52,291 nt of DNA from Nemertoderma westbladi (GCA_032718475.1 JAUCBJ010000210.1:1-52291); one strand, 5' to 3'. Counted from the stretch's first letter, positions 9,633 to 20,136 are shown. Notes: generated by a model from the sequence alone, not told the origin. Numbers and translations: made by a program.

Positions 9633-10676
9633 TCAATCTGATACTGCTTTTATATGTTCCTTATTGTAATCTGCTACCTCTTCACTTGCTTTTGTAACTT
9701 TTATTTTCTTTGTAGGTATAGAATCATTGTTGGGAATGGAAGATGTTTGAGATGTAGATCTGCGCTTTCTATCACTCGATGTCTCTTTGATGTATGTCTT
9801 TGGATTAAATGTGGATGAAACTACTTCTGGAAATGACTTATTAACCTTAAACTTCCAAGTTGGTTGATATAGAATCGTGAAACCGTCTGCTATATCAGTT
9901 GATGAAACCTTTAACATCATATCGTAGAGAAACTCTATATGTGGTATGTCTTTATCGTAATGTAACTGTAAATATTTGCTTTCCTTGTCTGCAATAATTA
10001 CTTTTTTTTCTTGTACATTTATTTTTACTTTAAGTCGGTCAGATAAAGCTTTATCGCTCGTATCTAGCTCTGAAAAGACACCTTCGTTACTAATTTCATA
10101 ATTCCATTCATACCACAATGAATTTACTTCTGATGCTGTTAAGTTAAACCCATTATAATACCTAAGACCAATAGCATCAGAATATCTAGCTGAAATCTCC
10201 CATAGTCCCATATAAGTCGTTCCTTTATATTTGCTTACAAAACCAACAAAAGATGGGTTGGTTAAATTAACAACAGAACACTGATTTATTATTTCGAGTG
10301 GTGGTGATAACAATTCTAATATTTCTGTCTTACTCTGAAGCAATAAATTAATGAGTGATTTGTTTAGAATTTGACATTTGCCTTGCTTCTGAATATATAC
10401 ATTTTCAGTAATAACACAGGTGGAAATATTTAACTTTCCTCTTGTAAATTCTATATTAGGATAAATATTACCTCTTGAAACTGATGATTCCTTTTGTCGG
10501 TTGATTAATATTTCTAAGACGTCTAGAAGGTAGAGTGTATCCCAGTAAGAGAAGCACGTTGTTACATTGCTATCACTTGAGTGTAATATAAAGTACTTGC
10601 CATAAACAATACTACAGGTATATTTATTACATGTAAATTTCCAAGTATTGCTTGAAGTTTTTTTAAATAAATCCAT
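9633..10676 (-). CDS. Beta-rich protein with possible repeated PC4-like ssDNA-binding units
   Basis: 347 residues, intact, first gene of the three-gene block. I do not recognise it with certainty. By eye it contains about four units, each with several short beta strands followed by a helix: residues 12-60, 75-123, 142-195 and 214-262. Unit 3 (K-Y-K-G-T-T-Y-M then W-E-I-S, G-F-N-L-T and an acidic helix) most resembles the PC4/p15 fold, where a K-G-turn, aromatic strand and S/T-L-T-capped helix form an ssDNA-binding dimer. The C-terminus (about 290-347) is disordered and has two basic clusters (D-R-K-R-R and K-K-I-K-V), like a bipartite nuclear signal. A role as nuclear ssDNA-binding or transcription cofactor fits its polymerase and TBP-like neighbours, but this is inference. 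Confidence 0.5.
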   Translation of the reverse strand: MDLFKKTSSNTWKFTCNKYTCSIVYGKYFILHSSDSNVTTCFSYWDTLYLLDVLEILINRQKESSVSRGNIYPNIEFTRGKLNISTCVITENVYIQKQGKCQILNKSLINLLLQSKTEILELLSPPLEIINQCSVVNLTNPSFVGFVSKYKGTTYMGLWEISARYSDAIGLRYYNGFNLTASEVNSLWYEWNYEISNEGVFSELDTSDKALSDRLKVKINVQEKKVIIADKESKYLQLHYDKDIPHIEFLYDMMLKVSSTDIADGFTILYQPTWKFKVNKSFPEVVSSTFNPKTYIKETSSDRKRRSTSQTSSIPNNDSIPTKKIKVTKASEEVADYNKEHIKAVSD

Positions 10677-11380
10677 AATTAGAATGAAAACTATTTTGAA
10701 AAATAAAAACTAAATAAATGATTATTAAAATGTAAAACTTCTGTTTATATGGTTGCTTTAATACAACAGAGTGACTTACAGTGAGGAATATAGTAGCTTT
10801 GTGTAACAGATGCAACGTGTACAGCTAAAATTATTACATTAGCGTGAGTTAGAGAGTGAAATAGCAGTAACGAGTAACAGATGCAACGTGACCAATGTTA
10901 GTCCTATCAATCTAACTTATATTCAACTTAGTTGACTGACCAGTCACATCGATAAAAGAAATCGATTATTATTAATAGTCGAATTAATGTATTCTATGCT
11001 ATAGTAATTATGATAAGGGACTAGATGCTATTTATAAACATCTGCTACCAGTGATGAAGATGAAGAATTCAATGACTATGGTATAACTCATATATTTATT
11101 GCCTTTTTCTCTCGAGGTTGGATGGAAAAGTGAGTTGAGAAATGTGGCAAAACACTAGGGTACAGCAACGTGGACAAGTAGCGAGTGGGAGGGTGGATAG
11201 GAATTCATTGAGTTGACAACAATCAATCAATAACAAACAACACTAAAGAGAGAGAGGGAGAGAAAAAGTGAAAGGAAGAGTAACCATCATAGCTACGGTA
11301 GGTATACGATAGGATGGTTAGGTTAGGCTACGTACTGTACAGTACAATATCATATCATATCAATCATCGATTGAATATTT
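10677..11380. other. Right flank of polymerase cluster, noncoding
   Basis: AT-rich, with no ORF supported. It contains a 17-bp direct repeat GTAACAGATGCAACGTG at 10803-10819 and 10874-10890, which could be regulatory repeats upstream of the 347-aa gene. A diverged copy of the 11382-11450 sequence lies at about 11076-11146. No inverted copy of the left flank was found. Confidence 0.4.
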
Positions 11381-11381
11381 T

Positions 11382-11500
11382 GTTATAACTCGGATATTTA
11401 TCGCCTTTTTCTCTCGTGGTTAGATGGGAGAGTGAGTGGCGAGTTGTGGGGGGTTATATTGGTCCCGAGTTCGAATCCGGTTGAATATTTTGTTATCTGA
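11382..11500 (+). repeat. tRNA-derived SINE-like head with A and B boxes
   Basis: TGGCGAGTTGTG at 11437-11448 fits a pol III A box. GAGTTCGAATCCGG at 11467-11480 closely fits a B box, at tRNA-like spacing. The segment does not fold into a convincing complete tRNA, so a tRNA-derived SINE head is more likely than a tRNA gene. A diverged upstream relative lies at about 11076-11146. Confidence 0.4.
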
Positions 11501-11865
11501 AAAATTGCGATTTGAAAAATAGTAGAAATTACCTATAGACACCCTAGCGTCTGTAAAATAAAGGTTGGTGAATACGAAAATACTGGTTGCTGAAAAATAG
11601 CGAAAATGAAAAATAGTAGACGTTACCTGTAGACACCCTAGCGTCTGTAAAATAAAGGTTGGTGAATACGAAAATACTGGTTGCTGAAAAATAGCGAAAA
11701 TGAAAAATAGTAGACGTTACCTGTAGACATCTCTAGCGTCTGTAAAATAAAGGTTGGTAAATATGAAAATGCAATGGTTGCTGAAAAATTGCGATTTGAA
11801 AAATAGTAGACGTTACCTGATGCTAAGTGTAGACACCCGAACACCTGTAAGATAAAGGTTGGTGA
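11480..11865. repeat. Tandem repeat, period about 94 bp, four copies
   Basis: The unit contains GACACCCTAGCGTCTGTAAA, then GGTTGGTGAATACG, then a GAAAAATAG-type segment. Copies are anchored at about 11541, 11635, 11730 and 11835. The last one is diverged and longer. It directly follows the SINE-like head and may be its body. Minus-strand frames through it are repeat artefacts. Confidence 0.75.
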
Positions 11866-12132
11866 TTGGAGGAAGGAGTAGCGAGGGGGACTAATAACGC
11901 CTCTAGCGGAATATGCGGGATCTTGGGAAGTTACCATGGTAACGGTTGAAATGCTGACATCTGATTGGTTGAAATAATAACGACCACTGCTAATGGTTGA
12001 AATGGTGGCTTCTGATTGGAGGAAGGAGTAGAAATGGATGGTAATGATGGGCTATGGGTGACCATGTGCGGAGGGGCTAGCATCCTATACTACTGCTGGG
12101 TCTATTCACCCCCGCCTCTCCCTCTACTACTG

Positions 12133-12305
12133 CGTGGCCTACCAGGCCCACCTCGGGTTGGCTCAACCCCGCTACCTCCTGCCTACCAACTACGTGGCCT
12201 ACCAGGCCGCCGTCGGGTTGGCTCAACCCCGCCACTTCCTGCCTACTAACTACGTGGCCTACCAGGCCGCCGTCTGCCGGGCTATACACATCTGACGCGT
12301 TCACA
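12133..12305 (-). repeat. 60-bp tandem repeat, three copies, in-frame
   Basis: CGTGGCCTACCAGGCC starts at 12133, 12193 and 12253, giving an exact 60-bp period, so the encoded minus-strand peptide repeats every 20 residues. A period divisible by three is consistent with coding constraint on the split gene. Confidence 0.75.
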
Positions 12306-12587
12306 TTAATAGCACCATTCCCAATATTATTTGTTAAGTCGATTAAATTATTAGAATTTGAAACGGGATTATTATTTAAATTATTTAAATTAGAATTATT
12401 ATTATTTTCAAAATTTAAATTATTATTCGAATTATTTGGATTATTCTGAATATTTGGATTAATATTATTATTTGAATTTAAATTTAAATTACTACTACCA
12501 GGTAAAATATTATTTGCTGCAATAAAGGGATTAGGGTTATTTACTACGGTACTATTAATACCAACATTTCCTAACGTACTACTACTA

Positions 12588-12609
12588 CCCCCCCCCCCCC
12601 CCCCCCCCC
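12588..12609. repeat. Poly-C run (22 C), frame-breaking
   Basis: Twenty-two C on the plus strand encode poly-Gly on the minus strand. The run sits exactly where the reading frame of the minus-strand gene changes. Confidence 0.9.
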
Positions 12610-13536
12610 GCCCGTACGGTTACTGTACGTACTGTACGTGTACCGCACGCCCTGTTCTTTTGCCTCACGCTCTTCGCATTCACTCTCTTGCTCCTTCCCT
12701 CTCCCCATTATCCGGTCTAATTCTTTCACCCTTAATTTATATGCCAGATTTATCTTCCGCATCCGTCTTTCTTTTGCGGAGGATGTAGCAGACTTATCGG
12801 TTGCGACGGACTTCCGCCGCCCCTCCGTCCTACTAACTTTCCCCCGCTTTCCGGGGTTCTCGCTGACCGACGAGACCGAATCCTCGGAGCTAACCTCGGA
12901 TTCGCCCTCGTGCGGTCCCGCCCAACCCACTAACTTAACTTCCCTGGCATCGACTAAGTATGGCCCTATGTACACTGCACCAGGCCCCATACCCCTACGT
13001 TCCCATAGCCCAAACAGTTCGATGGCAACCCCTCTCGCTCTCTCGCTGGCTAGTTCTCCCTGCCCAGAACGCACTAGGTAATCAAAGTATCTGTTCGACT
13101 CACCTAGTCGTCTCCTCAACTTCACCTGGTCTATCTCAGCCCCTTCTTTGGCTTCCTTCAGTTGCTCCCGGGTCGCGGCGTAGGCTCGTCGGAGCCGGAT
13201 GACCCCGACGTCCTCGTCGCCGACATCTCCTTTCTCCCTCCGGGTCCGGCGTTGTACCGTCGGCTCCACTGTTGCCGTTCCGGTGGGCCGTTCGTCGCTC
13301 TCGGCCTGTGGCTGGCCGGCGACATCGGCATATCGACCGCCGCCCTGTGTCGACTCGTCTCTCTCCTCTCCCAACTCGTCCTCTCGCTGTAGACGGCCCC
13401 CCTCGTCTCGGATCGCCGGATGGCCCTTTCTCGATGGGTCCGGCATTGTGGGTTTATACCGTCTAGTCGCGGCCTCGCGGATCGTTAGATCGCCGTCCGG
13501 GGTCCGCGGCGGTGTCGTCTCTCCTGACTGACTCAT

Positions 13537-14232
13537 CTCGCTGGGATGTGGTGGCTAGTCTCCAACCACTGAGTTTAACTAGGGCGGTAGCTCTGATTCA
13601 ATCACTGTGACGGGATCCACGAAGGATCCCGGTTTATCCGGGTTGTCGATCTACGCGTCCCCGCCGTGTGTGAAAGGTAAAAAGAGTCTGCGTTGTTCGT
13701 CGTATATAATGTTCGGGCATATAGATAGATATAGATAATATATTGTAATGTAAAGCTGTGAATAATAGTATATGGAAGGCGGGAGATGGTGATTGAAGTC
13801 CCTGTACTTCCCTAGCTAAACTAACCTAACTAGCACCAAATAACACACTGAGATAACTGATTGCTGGTGCCTAATAATATACTGCACGGTTTGGCCTTGC
13901 TACAGTACCTAGCCGATGCTTCCCCCCCATTGGCTAATATCCCTGTTGGCGCCCTTTGGAGTGTTCCCATTCACTCCAGCTATTCTCTCTCTGTTAGGGG
14001 TTTGGCCCCTGACCTTTATTGTTCGTTTCTCCTTCCCACTTTATTGGGGTGACACGAGGTTGATATTGGTAATCAACCTCGTGCTCCCAATATTGCTTAA
14101 CGGCTCACTTTATGGGGTGTTAGCGGAATTGATTCGCTAACAAGGAAAACAAGGAAAAACAGAAAGGGGAAAAGAGGGAAAAGGGAAGAAAAAAAGAAAA
14201 AAAGAAAAAAATGTGAAAACATTAGACATATT
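13537..14232. other. Spacer before LTR retrotransposon
   Basis: No gene is supported. Contents are a GGATCC-type hairpin near 13615-13632 and a purine-rich stretch at 14140-14213 that runs almost up to the 5' LTR. Short plus-strand frames at 13861-14140 have no recognisable content. Confidence 0.4.
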
Positions 14233-14518
14233 TGTAGAGACTCTTACGTTCTAGTACTGTATGTGGTGACGGGAGTGAAGGAGGATTACCGAAAACTACA
14301 GTATTTGGAGTCTGTCAGTCAGTTGTTAGATTATTATGTACTGGTACGGTAGGATTCAGCTAGTATGATAGTACAGTAGTACGGTGTCAGACAGAGAGTT
14401 ATGTTATTCGGGAGTACAGGAGTATATATGTTATTCTTATCTTATTACATATTATATTAGATATGACTGTAGGAAGATGAGTGTCATTATGATATGAGGC
14501 GGGAGAGGGTGGTTTACA
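14233..14518 (+). repeat. 5' LTR
   Basis: 286 bp, TGTAGAGACT ... GGTTTACA. It is identical to the 3' LTR except for two substitutions (ATTCAG versus AGTCAG, and CAGACAG versus CAGTCAG). Confidence 0.95.
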
Positions 14519-14621
14519 ACTTCCCACCGAGATTAGCGACTCGACTACACTTACGGACCGCGTGGAAATTTAAATAGGCCTACCTACCGGACTGGTAGAA
14601 ACATTTTTTTTTAAAAACACT

Positions 14622-15395
14622 ATGGCGATGGCGAACAATTACGGGTTGAAGGAAGTCCTGGAAGGGTTTACATATGATCAGTTACGGGATATCACTCGGG
14701 ATATCGGCGGCGATATTAGCGGATTACAGAAGCAAGATTTAATCTCGTTTCTTGTCGGTCAACCTCGGGATTTATTGTCTCAATACGGTATAGGATTTCG
14801 GGATTCGAGACGAGGTGGCGATCCAGGCGGTGGAGGAGCTGGTCCAGTCGGAAATGTTATGTTAGAGAACATTTTACAACAGCAACAACAACTGATTTCA
14901 CTGGTCCTAGATCAACAACAAACACAAACACACGCTCTTACTAAAGTGATGTCGGACTTTGCTGCTACGGTTGCAAACAATTCGGAAGTTCATGATCGGG
15001 ATAAACCACCGAAACCGATGTTGCGTCCACTGAAGGAAGATGACGACATTGAACATTTCTTAATTCTCTTTGAACGGACGGCGAAGCTCCAGGGTTGGTC
15101 GAAATCGGTCTGGGCGACACAACTTGGAGGTCGGTTAACGGGAAAGGCGTTAGCAGCGTTTTCATCATTATCTGGGGATGAAGCAGATAATTACGACTTG
15201 GTTAAAGCAATTATACGTGCGCGGTACGATATTAACATGGAAGCACTACGGCTGCGGTTTAGACAAGATAGGAAAAGGATAGCGAATCACACAGTGAATT
15301 TTCAGAGCGGATTAGAGAAACTTTCCGACGATGGGTTCAGGAACAAACTCTCGATGTTGGGGAAGAGGAAATTTCGCTGGAAGAACTCATTTTAA
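14622..15395 (+). pseudogene. Gag, N-terminal part (frame 1)
   Basis: The ATG follows a short leader after the 5' LTR. The product begins with a helical matrix-like segment, a Gln-rich linker at about residues 85-105 and the start of a capsid/SCAN-like domain (W-A-T-Q-L-G-G-R-L-T-G-K-A). From about 15305 the frame yields unrelated residues up to its stop at 15395. The second frame from about 15305 carries the expected capsid continuation, so a one-base lesion lies near 15305. Confidence 0.75.
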
Positions 15396-16198
15396 TGGAA
15401 CAGTTCTTAGCATTCCTTCCTCAGAATTTACAGGTCTGGCTCAGGGATCACAAACCTCGTAGCCTCAGCCAAATAGCGAGCCTTGCTGATGAATATGCGT
15501 CAGCGAGACGATACCCGACGGATCCTTCCCGTTTCAATCGGAACAGAAACTCAAATAACTCATCTAATCCACACAGTTACGGTAATATCAGACATAATAA
15601 TTGGGGTAATAACCAGTACAATCGCAATAGTACTGGTTCCAATAATAATACCAGTACTGGTACGGATAGAAGTCAACAGAATCGGTTACCTTTTTGTAAA
15701 GTTTGCGACTCAATGGGATTTCGAAATCTATTTCATTGGAAGGAGCAATGTCCTCGAGATAAACTGTACGGGCCTAACAGTAATAACTGGACAAATACAC
15801 GGAGAAATATGGATAATAATGGTAGCGGAGGTGGGGGAGCCCCGAATAGACCAAATACCGGTAGTAATCCCTCAGGACGGCCTACTGACACCAATGGTAA
15901 TTATTCTAATAACGGAGTACCAAGACAGCAGGGAAGCGCAAATCCTGTAATGCGGAAAGTAAACCCAACAATATTAAATGATTTATTTGGTGATATTGCG
16001 GTTGCTAGTGGTAGTTCAAACCCTAGACTTGGTCCTAAATGTGTATATAATGTTCAAATTGGGGATTCCGTTTTTCCAGCTTTGATCGATTCAGGCTCAC
16101 AAGGAACCCTAGCTTCAGTGAATACAGCAAAGAAAATTATTGCGGCGGCAGGAACAAAACGTACAGATGTTTATACAGGTCCCATATGCTTGAGTTAA
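15305..16198 (+). pseudogene. Gag C-terminal part, zinc knuckle and start of protease
   Basis: This is the continuation of gag in another frame. It has the capsid end (L-P-Q-N-L-Q-V-W-L-R-D and an A-D-E-Y helix) and an Asn-rich linker. The zinc-binding motif C-x2-C-x9-H-x4-C is longer than the classical knuckle. The aspartic protease start (A-L-I-D-S-G-S) lies near 16080-16100. The frame ends at 16198. The protease continues in another frame from about 16186, so a second frameshift lies near 16180. Any translation from the ATG at 15395 would be internal. Confidence 0.75.
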
Positions 16199-16905
16199 AG
16201 TCAGCGACACAAGACAGGTTAGATATTTGTGCAAGATTTTCGGTTTTAGTGACAGTTGATAATGTTTCCTCACATACAGAAATTTCTGTTGTTCAAAACT
16301 TTGACCAGGACTTTGTGATTGGAACAGATTCGTTTGAAGGGCTGGGAATTCATATTTCAACAGTAAAAACAGTTTTAGTTGGAGAAAACATTTCAAATAA
16401 TTTGTCATATATGGCTATGAATAAAGTATCTGAAGTTGTTAATAGGTGGCGTTCCCTAGATTCTCAAGATAATGTAATGAATATGGGACGGGGTGAGAAT
16501 GTTGGTACTTGTGCGTTATTGGCTGGGAAACAAATACCACCTTGTAGTACAAGTATGTTGAAGATTAAAGTGAACAATTTTAATTCCAATGGGAATTCAA
16601 AGTTATATTTATTTGAACCTAATCAAAGTGTTTTGGAAGATCTTGGATTATCTTCCAGTAATGCAATTATTCAACCAGAAACAGATGGTTATGCGCGGGT
16701 CGGAGTGTTAAATTTAGATAAGTTACATAAAGCGATGCCAGAAGGTATTAATGTTGGAACATGTGTACAACTTGATGCGGCTGAGATAAAATCTGTTTAT
16801 AGCGACAACTTAGCGGAAGGTGTTACAGCACTTATCACAGATAAAGGTGAAAGGGAGATTGAGTTAGAAAGTCATGTTGATTTTACAGACTCTGATCTTA
16901 ATTAG
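16186..16905 (+). pseudogene. Protease C-terminal part and pre-RT spacer
   Basis: Encodes the second half of the aspartic protease (D-F-V-I-G-T-D-S-F strand) and a linker of about 170 residues. It ends at a TAG (16903-16905). The same frame stays open beyond the stop into the RT, so the TAG is an in-frame stop within pol. It could be a point mutation or a readthrough codon (TAG followed by G). Confidence 0.7.
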
Positions 16906-19392
16906 GGTGAAAAAGATAGTTTATTAAAACTTCTTAAGGAATATGATGATGTATTCCAGTTATCGGATGATGAAATCGGTAGAACTGAAATAGCAGAACA
17001 CGACATTGACACTGGCAACAGCAGTCCCTTCAAACAGGGTGTCCGTCGAATCCCTGAGAAACTCAAAGAAGTAGTGGCAATGGAGGTTAATAGAATGCAT
17101 AAAATGGGAGTTATTAGACCAGCTCACGGACCTTGGTCTTCACCTATCATATTGGCACCTAAACCGGATGGATCTATTCGATTTTGTGTCGATTATCAGA
17201 AATTAAACGCCATTACAACTAAAGATAACTTCCCATTACCCCGTACAGAAGAAATATTGGATCAACTTGGATCATCAAAATATTTTTCTTGTTTAGACCT
17301 TGCCAGTGGATATTGGCAGCTTCCACTAACGGAGGAAGCTATTCCAAAAACGGCATTTGCATGTTCAGCGGGATTCTACGAATTCATTGTTTTAGCGTTT
17401 GGACTGTGCAATGCGCCAGCAACGTTTCAAAGAACAATGGAGAAAATACTTAAAGATGTGGTAGTAAATGGAAGAAAACCATGCTTTGTCTATATAGATG
17501 ATGTACTTGTTTGTTCACCGGATTTCGATAGCCACTTGGAAGATGTGGCAGCAGTATTAAATCGGCTACGGGAGGCAAATTTAAAACTGAGAACTCGAAA
17601 GTGCAAGTTTGGTAGATCTAAAATTAAGTTTTTAGGACACATCGTTACACGAAACGGACTACTTCCAAATCCAGAAACTGTAGACAAAATCATAAACTTT
17701 CCAGAACCAAAGAATCTAAAGGAACTTCGACGTTTTCTGGGATTATCGAATTATTATCGAAAATTTATAGAAGGATACGGAAAGATTGTCCGACCTTTGA
17801 CCTCATTATTAAAGAAAAATACGGCTTATTGCTTTGGGATGGACCAACAATTGAGTTTTTGTGAAGTTAAAGAACGGTTAATTACAACACCAGTATTGCG
17901 TTACCCAGATCATTCAAGACCATTTATTTTAGAAACTGACGCTTGTGAAACCGGATTTGGGGCTGTTTTATCCCAGATAGCTGATGATGACAGTCAATTA
18001 CACCCAATAGCATATGCTTCAAGACAGCTGACAAACTCTCAACAACGATATACTTCAACCCAGTTGGAGGTATATGGAATTAAATGGGCTTGTAATCATT
18101 TCAAACCATATTTATATGGAAGAGCCTTAACAACATTGGTTTACACGGATCACGCAGCAATAAAAGGATTACTTTTGGGTCGTCATGAATTAAAAGGCCC
18201 ATTGGCACGTTGGGTGATAGATCTAACTGATTATATTTCGCCCGAGAATGTTTTCCATAGACCGGGTAAAGCTAATACGAATGCAGATGTTTTATCTCGA
18301 ATGCACGGAACTTGTACTGCTGTTAATGACGGGCCTGAGAGTTTATCTGAATCAAAAGAAGAGACAGAGATAAAGTCGGATACCGAAACAAACTTAAAGG
18401 AAGAGACATATGTTATACAAAGTCTACAATTGGTAGACCCTTTATATAAAGCATTAATTGACTATCATCAAATGGATGCGTTACCTGATGATGAAGATTT
18501 ATTTCGCCAAATGTCAACCAAAAGAAACTTGACAGCAGTAATAGATGGATTGCTTTATAAATTTGATGATATTGGAAAATCACGCCAACCTCGTTTGGCA
18601 GTACCAGAACTTTGGAGACATAAAATACGGTCAGAAGTACATGGAGGACGGTTTGGGGGACATTTATCAGATCATCGGATATGGTCTATACTAAAATTAC
18701 AATATTGGTGGCCAAAAATGCGAAAGGATATTTTCAAATGGACTCATTCATGCTTGAAATGTGCTACTCGGAATCCGGGACGTGCAAATAAACCGCCATT
18801 AATGCCCTTACAAGTAGAGGGGCCATTCGATCGAGTGGCAATTGATATACATTCGCTCCCATTAACCCAGAGAGGAAATAGATATTGTGCAATAATCAGT
18901 GATTACTTGACGAAATGGGTTGAGGCCTATGCAATACAAGATGAAAATGCAACAACAATTGCTGATTGTTTTGTTGATTATATATCTCGTCACGGTGTTC
19001 CACGGAAAGTTCTTTCAGATCGGGGAGCAAACATTTTATCAGAAGTATTTACAAATGTGTGTAAATTATGTGGAATGAAAAAGATCAACACCAGCGCTTA
19101 TCATCCCCAGACAGATGGTTTAGTAGAGAGATTTAATCGAACATTGTTATCCATGCTTTCGAAAACTTTGGATCGACATGAAACGGATTGGGATGATGTT
19201 TTATCTTGCTTATTATTTGCTTATCGGACTTCGGAGCATAGTTCTTCAAAGGAGTCACATTTTTACTTACTCTACGGGAGAGATGCTAGATTACCAACAG
19301 ATACAGCTCTGAATTCCACAAAAACTATTTACCAAATAGATTTGGATGATTATAAAACTGAACTAGCCGCGAACCTTACATTTGCATGGTAA
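16906..19392 (+). pseudogene. Pol: reverse transcriptase, RNase H, integrase
   Basis: Open from the TAG at 16903, with the first ATG at 17074. RT carries the palm motifs up to Y-I-D-D (about 17491). RNase H starts with E-T-D-A-C-E-T-G-F-G. Integrase has an HHCC zinc domain (C-L-K-C, about 18750) and DDE positions in A-I-D-I-H, L-S-D-R-G and a downstream E in L-V-E-R-F-N-R-T. All catalytic residues seen are conserved. It ends at an in-frame TAA (19390-19392), after which the same frame continues with the normal integrase tail. Confidence 0.9.
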
Positions 19393-19750
19393 CTTGCACG
19401 GGAAAACATTGAAAAGAAACAAGACCAATATAAGAAGCAATATGACAAGAGAACTCAACCAATTAAATATAACGTTGGTGACAGGGTATTTTTATACTGT
19501 CCAGATACAGTGAAAGGAAAATTACATAAATTCGGTCGGCCATTCCATGGTCCTTATCGTTTATTAAAGGTCACAGGGAATAATGCTGAAATTCGCTTGG
19601 TTGACCATCCAGCCCCAGTTAGTTGCAATTGAGCGGCTAAGACCTTGCAAACCAGAGATCGAAAATACATCTTTTACTGGAGATAAAAGGAAATATACTC
19701 GACGTCGCCCTGAGGCCAGGGCTTGTTTGCAAAGCGGGGGGGATGTGTAG
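19393..19750 (+). pseudogene. Integrase C-terminal tail after stop
   Basis: The frame after the TAA encodes the basic integrase tail with a V-G-D-R-V-F chromatin-type segment and stops at about 19632. A shift near 19618 recovers a final L-R-P-C-K-P motif and a basic end that stops at 19748-19750, within the first bases of the 3' LTR. Confidence 0.7.
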
Positions 19751-20031
19751 AGACTCTTACGTTCTAGTACTGTATGTGGTGACGGGAGTGAAGGAGGATT
19801 ACCGAAAACTACAGTATTTGGAGTCTGTCAGTCAGTTGTTAGATTATTATGTACTGGTACGGTAGGAGTCAGCTAGTATGATAGTACAGTAGTACGGTGT
19901 CAGTCAGAGAGTTATGTTATTCGGGAGTACAGGAGTATATATGTTATTCTTATCTTATTACATATTATATTAGATATGACTGTAGGAAGATGAGTGTCAT
20001 TATGATATGAGGCGGGAGAGGGTGGTTTACA
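19746..20031 (+). repeat. 3' LTR
   Basis: 286 bp, two differences from the 5' LTR. It is preceded by the purine-rich priming tract and followed by TATT. Confidence 0.95.
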
Positions 20032-20136
20032 TATTGCTGAAATGATTTATTTTATAAGTAGATAAAAAAAAGTATGGTTTTCATTTTTAAATAGGACATT
20101 ATTTTAACTACTTCCATTGAAACCCCAGTCAAAAAT

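Larger units (their letters stand above)
4562..10676 (-). mobile_element. Endogenous virus-like / Polinton-like PolB element
   Basis: Three minus-strand ORFs without introns or lesions form one co-oriented block. In order of transcription they are a beta-rich 347-aa protein (9633-10676), a protein-primed family B DNA polymerase (5076-9086) and a TBP-like protein (4562-5095) that overlaps the polymerase end by 20 nt. The composition is uniformly AT-rich and unlike the neighbouring elements. Protein-primed PolB genes in animal DNA are typical of Polintons/Mavericks, adintovirus-like elements and other integrated dsDNA virus relatives. I find no integrase, capsid, packaging ATPase or maturation protease, and no terminal inverted repeats by eye. 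This may be a partial copy or a distinct element type. Borders are the outer ORF ends, not proven termini. Confidence 0.65.
12077..13536 (-). pseudogene. GC-rich unrecognised gene split at a poly-C run
   Basis: The minus strand reads a 321-codon frame from ATG at 13536 into a run of 22 C (12588-12609). There the frame slips and soon stops. A second frame is open from the run to a stop at 12077, about 175 codons. The N-terminal part is Pro/Thr and charged-residue rich, with a likely coiled coil at about residues 110-190. After the run come an Asn-rich low-complexity segment and three 20-residue repeats (G-L-V-G-H-V-V...). The two frames are probably one protein of about 490 residues interrupted by a homopolymer length change or sequencing error. 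No domain is recognised. A retroelement gag-like protein is possible but unsupported. Confidence 0.4.
14229..20035 (+). mobile_element. Ty3/gypsy LTR retrotransposon with degraded coding region
   Basis: A full-length element. The 286-bp LTRs (14233-14518, 19746-20031) begin TG and end CA. They are flanked by TATT at 14229-14232 and 20032-20035, a 4-bp target duplication (5 bp if the LTR end is placed one base earlier). A purine tract (AAAGCGGGGGGGATG) precedes the 3' LTR. The order gag, zinc knuckle, protease, RT, RNase H, integrase is that of Ty3/gypsy. The LTRs differ at only two positions, so insertion is recent. Even so, coding carries frameshifts near 15305, 16180 and 19618 and in-frame stops at 16903 and 19390. 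Confidence 0.93.

Noticed and set aside
4160-11000. Terminal inverted repeats of the polymerase element
   Set aside because: Left and right flanks were compared by eye in both orientations and no convincing match was found. A computed self-alignment could still reveal diverged ends.
11437-11480. Genuine tRNA gene
   Set aside because: A and B boxes are present, but I could not fold an acceptor stem or a regular T stem.
11638-11937. 99-codon minus-strand ORF
   Set aside because: Runs through the 94-bp tandem repeat. The peptide repeats with it.
12638-13531. Plus-strand ORFs (up to 147 codons) opposite the split minus-strand gene
   Set aside because: Pro/Ser/Arg-rich shadows. The minus strand has the longer frame, the coiled coil and the in-frame 60-bp repeat.
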